A stretch of DNA of 64,000 nt from Rhynchonema sp. JSB1_4. Its lineage: Eukaryota; Nematoda; Chromadorea; Monhysterida; Xyalidae. This document shows, piece by piece, positions 38,069-51,200 of this stretch. Both the position numbers and the translations under genes were made by a program. Position 1 is the first letter of the stretch, and each line of letters begins with the position of its first letter. The stretch is taken from the NCBI GenBank assembly GCA_030248065.1, contig JASAMV010004796.1, positions 62,001 to 126,000 of the forward strand, given 5' to 3'. Under the pieces are notes generated by a model. It saw only the letters and a list, made by a program, of their open reading frames with translations, did no database searches and was not told where the DNA came from.

Positions 38069-38310
38069 TGGTCGGGCGCGGCGGTTAGTGTACCTACCCC
38101 TTTTTTCCGTGCGGCGGTTAGTGTACCTCCCTGGGGGAAGGGGGAAGACCCAAACGCAGGAAAATGTCACTTTTTGAGGTAGAAAATTTGATCGATTTTT
38201 GCCCCTTTTTGGAAAAAATCTCCATAAAAAAGGGTATTTTGGCGCCTTTTGACATCATTGACCTAAAATCACCCATTTTAGGCCTAGAATTGCCCATTTT
38301 TTATGCCTAA
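38069..38310. mobile_element. Truncated copy of the 36671 hAT-like family
   Basis: Begins cagtgtagttcctggtcggg, repeats ggcggttagtgtacct twice, then shares gggtattttggcg, cattgacct and cccattttaggcct with 36671-36963. No right terminal repeat is visible, so it looks broken near 38310. Confidence 0.6.
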
Positions 38311-38644
38311 GGATGCCGAGACGTGGATACAGCAACAGGTGTGTAAGAATTCAGGGTGATACGGTATGGTCTAAGAGTGCAAAGCACGGCTGGTTTGCCT
38401 TTAGATACTAGCACGGGGCGGGGGTGCCAACTTGAGGGGGGCGGTGGGTATTTCTTGGGTAGGTGCCAAAGCCAAGGTGGGGCTGGGGGTGCCTTTTGGT
38501 GTCCGACTGGTGCGAAAAGTAGGGGTGCCACTTTTTTTCAACAAACCCACATCAATACCTTCAACAGTCCGATAGAGACAGTGATGATGAACCAGAACGC
38601 CAAAGAAATAAGTGCAAGTTTGAAATTGACACGGATAATTGTTT

Positions 38645-38697
38645 CCTTTGCGAATCAGGCACCGATGTTTTCTTAAAGATTTCTATCTCCTCTATTT
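38645..38697 (+). repeat. Inverted duplicate of a small-gene exon start
   Basis: tttcctttgcgaatcaggca continuing through ccgatgttttcttaaag and tctatctcctctat matches, with few changes, the minus strand across the acceptor and 5' part of the exon at 36257-36346. The copy then runs into unrelated T-rich sequence. Confidence 0.65.
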
Positions 38698-38716
38698 TTT
38701 TGAAAAAAGATGAATA

Positions 38717-39469
38717 CCGTAAAAACCTAAATACCGTAAAAACCTAAATAGAGGGGGGTCCCCCCCCCCTTGGTTGGGCGTTCAAACCCCCCCCCCCCCT
38801 AAAAAGGGGTTTGAAAGGATGTTTTTTCGCTTGTAATCGCATTTATTCGTGTCTATTCGTCAATAAGAGGCGTATTATGTGCTCTGAACGAACAACAAAC
38901 GTGCATAAATGTACCTGTGCTTGTGCACCACTATCAAGCCTTAATACACTACTGTATAGGGGATGTTACTTTGGGGGGGGGGGGCTCTATTAATTCACTG
39001 ACCCCTTTTTGGGGGGGCTGTATTACGGGGGGGGCTGTATTTAGGTTTTTACGGTAGAAGGGGGGGGCTCTATTAACTCACTGACCCCATTTTGGAGGGG
39101 GGGGCTCTATTCCGGGGGGCCTCTATTAATTCGCTGACCCGAACCTGAAAAATTGTTCCCAGAAATACCCCCCAAAAACCCCTAAAAAGGGGTTTGAAAG
39201 GATGTTTTTTCGCTTGTAATCGCATTTATTCGTGTCTATTCGTCAATAGGAGGCGTATTATGTGCTCTGAACGAACAACAAACGTGCATAAATGTACCTG
39301 TATACCACTATCAAGCCTTAATACACTACAGTATAGGGGATGTTACTAAGGGGGGCTCTATTCCGGGGGGGGCTCTGGCTCTATTAATTCACATTCACTG
39401 ACCCCTTTTTGGGGGGGGGCTGTATTACGGGGGGCTCTATTCCGGGGGGCTGTATTTAGGTTTTTACGG
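38717..39469. mobile_element. TA-flanked element with internal direct repeat
   Basis: Left end ccgtaaaaacctaaata (doubled as a 22-base tandem) and right end tatttaggtttttacgg are inverted repeats between TA at 38715 and 39470. A direct repeat of about 180 bases (about 38800-38985 and 39180-39350, starting aaaaggggtttgaaaggatg) sits inside. The rest is G-run sequence with ggggctctatt words. Mariner-like by target site (inference). Confidence 0.68.
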
Positions 39470-39705
39470 TATTGGAAGTTTCACAGTTGACAAACATTGG
39501 CAAAATTAGTGTTAATTTGCGTGTTAATCAATTAATTTCAGGAAAGACACGCGCAAATTAATTGAAGGCACGGCCCATGGCATTGATTGTTTCCGTGCAA
39601 ACGCGACTTGAATGAACTAGCAAATTTCAGATTTTTTTGTGTGGTTGACTCATTCATCTGCTCTGCCCTGCGTCCTGCAAATTCCCAAGGTTGCCATTTA
39701 TCTGA

Positions 39706-41799
<2,094 letters not shown>

Positions 41800-42274
41800 A
41801 AGTCGTTTTTTTAATTTTCGTGCGGACGTGGGACAAATTTGGGCTTGATTTGCAGGCAAGAAACAATATTGTCCCATATTTGCTCACTGATGACTATTAC
41901 AAATTAAGTTATCAGTCGTGAGCTTGGTCAAACCGGTATAATCTTCTCTTTTTGTTTTTGTTCCAATTCCAGTTTTAGTTGTTTGTTGCTGTTATTATTA
42001 CACCTGCTGACAAGACGAATATATCCCAATTTTATTGTCTGTTATCGTCTGTGCCTGCCTAGTTCTGTTATTATTATTGTGATTTTTGATTCCGGTATAA
42101 ACAATCTTGATTGACGTTTTCAATTCAGTATCTGTGCAATATGGGTTGATATCACCCGAAACAAACTTTATCTGATGAACTTGCCGTAACATGTGCGTAT
42201 GTCATTTTGCAAAACATGCCATTTTATTTATATTGACATCGATTTTAGATTACTTTTCTTCCTAATTTGCCAAA

Positions 42275-45200
42275 ATGATGCTCGGAGGCGGTGGGGGCGG
42301 TGTGCCCATTATTGTGCTCAGTCAGGGCACAAAACGCGACAGTGGACCGAAAGTACAGCTAGGCAATATTTCGGCCGCAAAGGTTGGTGTTATTGTTACA
42401 AGCTCTTGGTTTTTCAGTGTGGTTGATTAGACGCTCTCTGATGTCAGCTGAAATCGAAATTTCACTGTTGCGCTCCAAAGTTTGGTTTTTATCAGAGCAG
42501 TAGCGAAATTTCTCTTCCCAGTCATCATATGATGCACTTTTGCTATTCTTTGTCAGAAATCTTGATAAAGTAATTTTTTTCGCAACCATTTTATTATTTC
42601 AGACAATTGCCGATGTTATCCGCACTAGTCTGGGACCGCGCGCCATGCTCAAGGTGTGAACTTTTTTGTTTATCGTTTTGTATAACTTGTCAAAACCAAG
42701 TATGTTTGTCAGATGTTGATGGACCCTATGGGCGGTATCGTGATGACCAATGACGGCAATGCGATATTGCGTGAAATTCAGGCATGATTATTTGTTTTTT
42801 AAATTTAAAATGTTGTATTCTACTGCGCCTTGCTGCTCCGAAATTTGAAACCTTGTGGCGTCCGTGGCGAGTTCATGCACGCATCAAAAACATTTGTAAA
42901 TGTTCAAATCACATTTTGCCTGTACACGCCAAAATTAGTGTCAGGCTCTGGGCGCAATTTGCATCTGAAAAACATTGAAAAACGAAAAACCGTTCATTCA
43001 GGTGAAACATCCGGCGGCCAAGTCGATGATCGAAATCAGTCGTGCTCAGGACGAGGAGACGGGCGATGGGACGACGTCTGTGATTGTGTTGGGTTTGTGT
43101 TGGGTGGGGGACGTTGGCGATTGTTGCGGCGTTCATGACGCCAATGGTGCGTTGTCTGCAAACAATACTGAAGAAATCGATTTAGTAGTGACGCGAAATA
43201 CTTTTTGTTCATGGCGGTGACCTTCAATATTAAAGCCCATGACAATGATTAACACGATTTTTCATGATGCCGAAAATCACAGCTGACGACAACGACAATT
43301 GCACCGTTGCGTTTTCGCCAAAAGCTCTGCTTAACTAATCTTATCACATTTTTGTGTTTGAAACACGAGTGCTAGAATTTGTAACAATACATTGAACTCT
43401 CTGTCTGCAGCGGGCGAGGTGATGGTGTGCGCCGAGCCATTCCTGTCGCAGAACATGCACCCAACCATTATCATCCAAGGTTACCGCATGGCACTGGAAG
43501 ACATCATTGAGCTCTGTCGCGACAAATACAGGTATTGATATAATACATTGTGTTGTTTGGAAGATGAAATATTTCGGTGAAGGTAAAAGCGAGAGTGGTA
43601 GCTTGGTTGTTAATTGCGTGAATCCTTCAACAAAAACCCGACAAGAACGCCGAAAAAGCCCAAAAAATAAAACGTAAAAGGTATCAGCATCAGCACCCAA
43701 AAAGTATCGTTTGTCGGTCATGTTTTTCCATGGTATCGGGTATTACGCTTTTCGCGACCGAAACTCTCTTCTCAAAAACAGCTCTGCAGATGTTCATTGT
43801 TTTAAGAACAGAAAAACTTTTCGTGGGAGCTATTTTCGTGCCGCGTGCTGCGTGACACAACAACATCAACAGCACGATTTTTTTGAAATAAATTTGCGCG
43901 CAGTACTCAATGGTTATCTCAAAAATCCCGCGCGACGCTTGCCAAAAACCTCATTTTTGCTATAAAAACAGTGTTTTTATTGGTAGTTTGCTACTATCGG
44001 GTATCGGGTATTTTCGAAGTATCGGGTATCGGCTTTTTTCATGAACTATCGCATGTCGGCACTTGCCAGGTATCGGGTCTCGGGTATCAACATACCCCCC
44101 GATACTGACTGATCCCTGGTGATGATCGGATTGTTTCGTATGTTTTTTACGTTGCCACTGCGGGTTTTTGTTATCAAAAAACAAATTTTAATTTTTTTGT
44201 AAACTGGCTGGGAACGACTTCGTACTTTAAGGAACAAATAAGCTTCCCTTGCTCAAGAATTCACGTGACCGAGGTAATACCGTACCAAACCGACAGTCAG
44301 ATACTGGCCAACGTTAAAAATTTCAGCATTCCTATTGACGCGAGCAAAGATGCTGAGCTGGAGAAGGTCGTAACGTCGTGCTTGGGCACGAAAATGTTAC
44401 AGAAATGGATGGATCTAGCCGTTGACCTGTCGATGCGCGCCGTCAAATGCGTACAGACGGAGGAACACGGCAGGAAGGAGATTGATGTCAAACGATACAT
44501 TCGTGTCGAGAAGGTGAGGGGGAGACCATTTCGTCTTGCATTACACTTGAAAAAATATTTCACTTTTCTATTTGTTTCGACCGATATCAAACTTTGTGAT
44601 CACGACACGATCCCATGGGATCGAATCTGCCTTTGCCAGCTGACCTTATCGTACATGTTTTGAGATTTAGAGGTGCCACATAATTCGACCAGCGTATTAT
44701 AGGAGTTACAGCAATTAATAAAGCTCGCACACTGTCTGAAGTTTGCAACGTCCTCAAACCTCGAAATATCCTTCATTCGAAAATGTATCGTATCCAACGC
44801 GCCGCGATCGCCAGGGTTGATATCCAAATTTTATACAACTTTCTTTCTTCTTATGCGTCAGATTCCGGGCGGCACGGTCGAGGACACGCATCTGGTGATG
44901 GGCGTCGTGTTGAACAAGGACGTGACCCACGCCAAAATGCGACGATACATCGAGAAACCACGCATTGTGCTGCTCGACTGCAATTTGGAATATAAGAAGG
45001 GAGAGAGTCAGGTCAGTCTGGGGGATTCTGGCTTGCGATAATTGCGACAAATTGTCTAGCGCTTAACAAAACGCATGCAACGCCAATTTGACTACGTTCT
45101 TCAACCTCGCATCTATCAGGCACTTGGAGCACACTGCTCCTTTTCCTTTTAGTCGTGTATTCTCAAATACGACGCGTAAACCTTTGAGTCTAGTCCGATA

Positions 45201-47373
45201 ATTCAAAATTTTACATGCCTGCTGCAGACTGCAATGGAACTGAGCAAAGACGTGGATTTCACGCGTGTGCTTGAGCTGGAGGAGGAAGCGATTCGCAAAA
45301 TGTGCGACGCGATCATTGCTGTCAAACCAGATGTGGTATTCACCGAAAAAGGTATCAATTTTAGCTGGAATTCTTTATTTTGGATTCGGTTTTATTCTTG
45401 CAACAAGCAGTTGGTCTCAGCAATCGTAAAAAATTCAAACACAGGTGTTAGCGATCTGGCGCAACATTTTCTGCTCAAAGCTGGCATCACCGCTATTCGA
45501 CGATTGAAGAAGACCGATAACAACAGACTGGCTCGGTTGGTGTGACGGACGTCTTTGGTATTGTTTGCGTGAAAAATAAAACTTGACTGATGTTTCGCAT
45601 TGGCGTTTTTTAAACAAAAATGCTGGTTGCTAAAATACTGCTACGATTTCTGTGGTGGTGTAACACAAAACATGCAAAAGTATTTACTGAACCGAAACAA
45701 ACTAAAACGAGACAAAATGATGACATAATGACGGAATTGTTCCAGGGCCTGCGGTGGCAATATTGTGAGCGATCCTGAGGATCTGAGACCAGAAGATGTC
45801 GGCACGCATGCTGGCAAATTCGAGATCAAGAAAATTGGCGACGAGTATGTTTCGTCAAAATTTAGCTTCAAAACAACTGTAAATTATTGTTTTTATCTTT
45901 GCGTAATGTGATGGAAGAAAAAAATTCAGATACTACACGTACGTGACCGACTGTGCGGAAGCGAAGGCGTGCACGATCGTGGTTCGTGGTCCAAGCAAAG
46001 ATGTGATGAACGAAATTGATCGCAATCTGCACGATGCAATGATGGTCGTCAGGAATGTGCTGCAGGAGTCACGCATGATGCCCGGTGGAGGTGCTAGTGA
46101 AATGGCACTCGCTCAGGTGGCCACACGGGGTTTTTGTTTTTGTGGATACAATTTGCCCTTGAATTCAAACTATCTTGGGTGTAAAATGGAATTCAAGGTG
46201 CGGATTGCACCTTAGAAGCACGGCATCATTGAAAATCTCGCAAGTTCTGAAGGACATCCGAAATTTATCTATTTTGAATGTTTTGTTTTGAAATTCTGGT
46301 TCAAGTAATGCAGTGTTGGTCGTTTTTTGCAATCATCGCCTCACGTTCACAGCATTTGCCTTTCCGCGGGTCTACTTGTTTTCACCAACGATTGCTGTGT
46401 CATCAGTAATAAATATAAATCTCGACTTTGTTCAGCTGAACGCAGAGGCTGGAATTTTCGGTTTGAGCAAAATTTCCATTGAACCGTTACAGGCGTTGAA
46501 CGAAAAGTCGAAATCGATCCAAGGCATCCGTCAGTGGCCGTACAAAGCGATCGCGCGTGCGCTCGAGGTCATACCGCGTACGTTGATACAGAATTGTGGT
46601 GGCAACACAGTGCGACAACTCACTGCACTCAGGGCGAGTGGCGGATGTTTCATTTGCTTGAGTTGAAAATTTGTTGGGATTTTAAGGCGTTCGGCACATT
46701 GACATTTATTCGTACAGATTAATCATCACACGGTGCGGATACATAGGTTATGTTAATTGGCATTGTGGTCATGATGGCCTTGCCATTTCAGGCCAAACAT
46801 GCACAAGCCGAAAGCAACTGGACGTGGGGCATTGACGGCACGTCGGGTGAACTGGTCGATATGCACAAACTGGGTGTTTGGGATCCGATGTCGGTCAAAT
46901 TGCAGGTCTATAAGACCGCTGTCGAGGTGTGTGGGGTGGGGATTGATGTCTGTTGTGTTTGATTTGTTTTTTTGATTGAATTATTTGTTATGCCTTGGGT
47001 TTGGGAACACTCAGTGGAAACGGGTCTCGTTTCAAAATTGGCTAGTGCAATATTTAGCAGCAAGTTCGTGAAAGCTTTTTTGATAGCAGGTTTATAGTTT
47101 TTGGTGTTTGTGTTCGTTAGTGGAACTGTGGCATCAGAGCACGACGAAACCTGGCTCACTTTCTGTGGCAGTCATCGTCCTGTTAAAAAGGGGTGGACAA
47201 AAATTCAAGAAAAGTCTGGAAACAAAGATATTGTTTCGTTACAGACGGCTGTAATGCTGCTGCGCATTGACGATATTGTGAGCGGAACGAAGAAGAAGGA
47301 CGGAGGGGATAGTGCACCACAGAAGGAAGTCGATCCAAGTCAAATGCAGTCCGGACCGGGCATGACCGACTGA
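42275..47373 (+). CDS. CCT3: T-complex protein 1 subunit gamma (cytosolic chaperonin)
   Basis: CCT3 is one of eight subunits of the TRiC/CCT ring that folds actin, tubulin and other cytosolic proteins using ATP. Fourteen exons: 42275-42382, 42603-42653, 42713-42781, 43002-43092, 43411-43531, 44327-44513, 44862-45011, 45228-45351, 45445-45535, 45746-45844, 45930-46116, 46493-46633, 46792-46926 and 47245-47373. Motifs: TKRDSGPKVQLGNI, MDPMGGIVMTNDGNAI, the ATP-site GDGTTSV, PDVVFTEKGVSDLAQHF, AIRRLKKTDNNRLAR, MPGGGASEMALAQ, ALEVIPRTLIQNCGGNT and LRIDDIVSG. Length is about 545 residues, as expected. Two introns use GC instead of GT donors (after 42781 and after 46633). The N-terminus has an extra glycine run (LGGGGGGVP). 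Intron 5 contains a TATCGGG repeat block. Confidence 0.97.
43730..44118. repeat. TATCGGGTA-word block in CCT3 intron 5
   Basis: gtatcgggtat occurs about six times, mainly at 43732-43745 and 43995-44095. The right border reads, reversed, cagggatcagtcagtatcgg, a hAT-like terminus. A matching left end was not found, so the element is probably truncated. It has the same style as the word arrays at 17951, 39823 and 61763. Confidence 0.5.
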
Positions 47374-48226
47374 GACCAGGAGTTGGCCTCGTTGTTGCTT
47401 TTGATTGTTGTTGTTGTTTTGCAATTTCACTCGCTACATTTTTTATCACTATGTTCATGTGAGGTGATATTGTTGAATTTTGTAACATTCTGATGTCGCT
47501 ATGACGGAATGCTTGTTTGTTGCTTTTTAGGATGGCCGTCCCTGTCAGGTTTGGTGTTTGTTTTTTGGATGCCATCTGACAGCAAGATGCTATGGATGTT
47601 TTTCTGTTTTGTTGAGAAGCTGTTCAGTTTGCTCTCTCTCGTGGTTTCAATGTTGATAATAACAAGTATATAGTCGTTCTCAATCCAATATAAAGTCAGT
47701 CATTATTTTCCGAAACGAGTTTTGCTTAGTTTTGCAACAATCAAGTGATTTCAGAATATTCTATCGTAAATCATTGGCGAATACGCTGTGAAACGTAAAC
47801 ACACACGAAGGAATAAGTTCTCAAGCATTGTCATTGCATTGTCTGAGTCATACTGGTGTGATCTGATTTGAAGTGGATTCTAATGCCAACAACACCTGCT
47901 GTTTTTGATCATGTGTAACCAACAGCCTTTTATCTCCGTTATAACATGTAAGTGAATATGTTATCGTCAGGCTACATGTTTGCTGGTGAATGTTGAAAAA
48001 TAAAAATTGGCGAAAATGTGTTGTCTGTCCGTTTTCCGTTATGTTTTCATGCCTGTGCCCTCGTTTTTATCGAATGCAGCCGCTACCAAACAGCTCTGCT
48101 TTTATCTTTGATATGCCATTTTCTTTTTTAGGTCACCCTGTAATTTTGATTTCATCTGATTTGATTCTGAGGTTATATTTCAGGTTTTCGATAGTCTTCG
48201 GCTCGCATTAATATTTTTCATTCATT
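47374..48226. other. Intergenic between CCT3 and EPG5
   Basis: No coding exon seen. The first part should be CCT3 3' untranslated sequence and the last part the EPG5 promoter (inference). Confidence 0.5.
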
Positions 48227-51200
48227 ATGGAGATGGAACGAGAAAAGGTAGTGTAAATTCTATTCCCGATTATGTTTATTTTTTTAGTGATCGTCTCTTT
48301 GAAGCAAACTGAAATGAGTGTTGTGAAGTGCACACTTGTCAAACAGACAGGTGATTGGTTTGGTGTTACCGAATTCAAACGGCAGATTAGGAGCACAATA
48401 TCGTTTTCCGTGAGCTGGTAGCATGAAAGAGTTGTTGAGCACAGAGAAGCATTGGGGACACTCGCACTGCATTGCATTCTGTAACCACGCTAGGAATCGT
48501 CCCGCAAACCGAAACCGCGTCAACGCGTCAGAAATCGACAGCGTGCTGAGAATCATCAACAAGAAATAGTGCAATCGTTGGTGAATGTTGTGCACGAATT
48601 GCCGATTGCGACTGATGAACCGAGCAGTGGGACTTGTGATGAGATTGGACAGGTTTGCAATCGGGATCTTTTGGTACAAAGGTATAATATACAGGCAATC
48701 CATCGGCTCATGGCACTTTTTACACACAGCGCATGCAACAGCACACGCGATTTTCTAAACAAAATGCACACTTAGAGCGAGTGTCATGTTTGATGGCCAC
48801 TTTTTAATTTGCTCCGTTTTCTCATTATCTGCTTGACATAACACTTTTCTGCATTGTTGCAAAATTTGGGGATGTTTCTGCAGGTAAGTGCAGAGAATGG
48901 ATGCATTCATTGATGGCAGTAATGTAGCGTGCAGCCTGTGCGTGTTGAGTGCCATGAGCTGGCGGATTGCTTATACAAATGCAGTAGATATTTTTCACAC
49001 CGTGTTGCTGAGGAAGCTTTGTCATTGGATTTCACAGCGGTGCGTGTGACATGAAAATGTTACGAAACATTTGTCGGCTGGTCGGTATTGAATTCCACCG
49101 TTGAATTGAGCACATGGAGCCAAAAATTTTGATCTTATTTTCAGCAAGCCGATTCTGTCGAAACCACTGTCGGTGAAGAACCTTTGCCAGAAGACGAGCC
49201 AAGTTCAAGTACGAAGCCGGAAGTCATCTTGCTATCGGACCCAGTCTCAGATCAGGAATCATCGAACCAGGAGGACGAGACCAGGACTTCTTCAATTGTT
49301 TGCAGCACCCGTGCCAGACCAGAATCTGTAGAAATGACGAAAGAGGAAATCGAGAAAAAACTGGAAATTCTGCCCGATATCCCACCGCCGGTGCCTGTTC
49401 ACTATCCACAATTGCCTGCTACCACAGATATGAAACATCTGGATGTTAAGTTGCCTGAAACATCGAGGCAAGAAGAGGCTGTGCCCGCTGAAGAAATTCG
49501 TGTTGAGCGCAAATCGAAAGAGGACGAAACGTCGAAACAAGAAGTGGTTACAGAATTGCCAGATGCCGGATTGAAAGCTGATAATCTCCGGACAATGGAA
49601 GAACCCATTTCTCCTGTCGAAAAACCAGTCACAGCCGGTTCAAGACTTGAAACATTGTATCCAACTCAAACAATCGCCACTGCGCCACCCGGTGTGCTTG
49701 CTGAATCAGGCGACGGTGACCGGACACAGACTTTGACGGGCCAACCCAAACTGCTGAGCGAGGAGCAGTTGAGAACGTACTATTTGAATGAACGAATGGA
49801 AATGGTGGATGACTTGGTGGAGGGATTTGTGAATGTGAGTCGTTGGTTTGGTTGTTTTTACAGGGTGGCCCGGAAGAAGCCGGTTGAACATGTTTGTAGC
49901 TCATGTGACACGCCAGCAGAACTGGCTAATTCCACACCACTAGATCCACTCTCTGATTGTTGTGCACTTGTGATGTTTCATGTGTGCGCAGCTGGTGATG
50001 TTTTCTGAGAATTTAGAGATTTATATGAGATCTTTTTTATAATTTCTTCCGTTCACAACTGATCTCTTGTCGTACTCTCGCATCCTTATGAGAGCAACAC
50101 AATCTGCTTTTGCCGCTTGTTGAGGATCATTCATGGCCTTCTGGTGCACATGCACTGACATGCAGACATGCACGGGAGCCAAAGAGCTTGAAAAAAATTA
50201 TCTTTTACGCATAGTGCACTGCATCCGTTTCTGTCCCCTCTTTGGAGCGAGGGTCTATCACGCGTGTAACATTAGCTGTCAGCCGTCGCAATGGTTGCAA
50301 CCATAAACTCAACACGCTCATGAGTACACATTTGCTACTAATCTTGTCTCAATCGCACCGCACTGGTGACGATTATTGTTCGTAAATTGGCCAATGAGCA
50401 TGCAAAATGCGTAAAAATGCTTTTGTTTCGTATTGTAGTGCTGCTTTGTGGCATGCGATCCCACATTAAAACATAAAATCAATTTACGCTGTTTCACCAA
50501 CAACAAACTGGCATCATGAGGCAATTATGTTTTGATACCGCAAAGCAGCACTGGACTATCACAGAACTTTGCCGAAAATTGGTGAAGGTCCTTCATTTTT
50601 ATAAAAATTGGTACATATACATATTGCATATATTAGAGGTACATATATTCAGATATCATCAGTGCACCATGGTGCACCAGGACATCATCAGTGCGCTGCT
50701 GCTATTGCCACACCAGAAGACACCATTTTTATCGACTTTTCAGAACGAGATGTCGCCGGTAGAAACGGATCCGTTCCACGATTTGCTGCATCGATACTGC
50801 GAACTGGAGAAACAATTAGAAACACACAACGCACAGCTGGGAGAGATGGAGCAGCGATGTAGGGACATGCAGACGGGATTGTGGAAAGTCACGCAGCAAA
50901 CTGCAGACGCTTCGGTTAGGAACTGACTGATATTGTTAACGGTGTGTGCCTATTTTGAACGTAGTAGAAAGACAGTCAACTGATCAAAATAGCGTTCAAA
51001 AACTGTCACCAGACTGGGTTATTGCAGTGGGAGTGCGCTGTGATTTTTTTGTACATGAAATGCTGATGTATGAAGCCGATAATTTCCCTGATTTTCAGGG
51101 CACATGTGGTGATAATCGAAAAGCGACGGGCAGCGCCACATACAGCACGGCCAAGTACAACGAAGCAGCGGTGATGCCACTCAAGAAGGCCTTGAACGAA

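Noticed and set aside
37839..38177. Gly-rich 112-codon frame
   Set aside because: Lies in G-run repeat DNA with tripled ggggatacctactgtac words; base bias, not coding.
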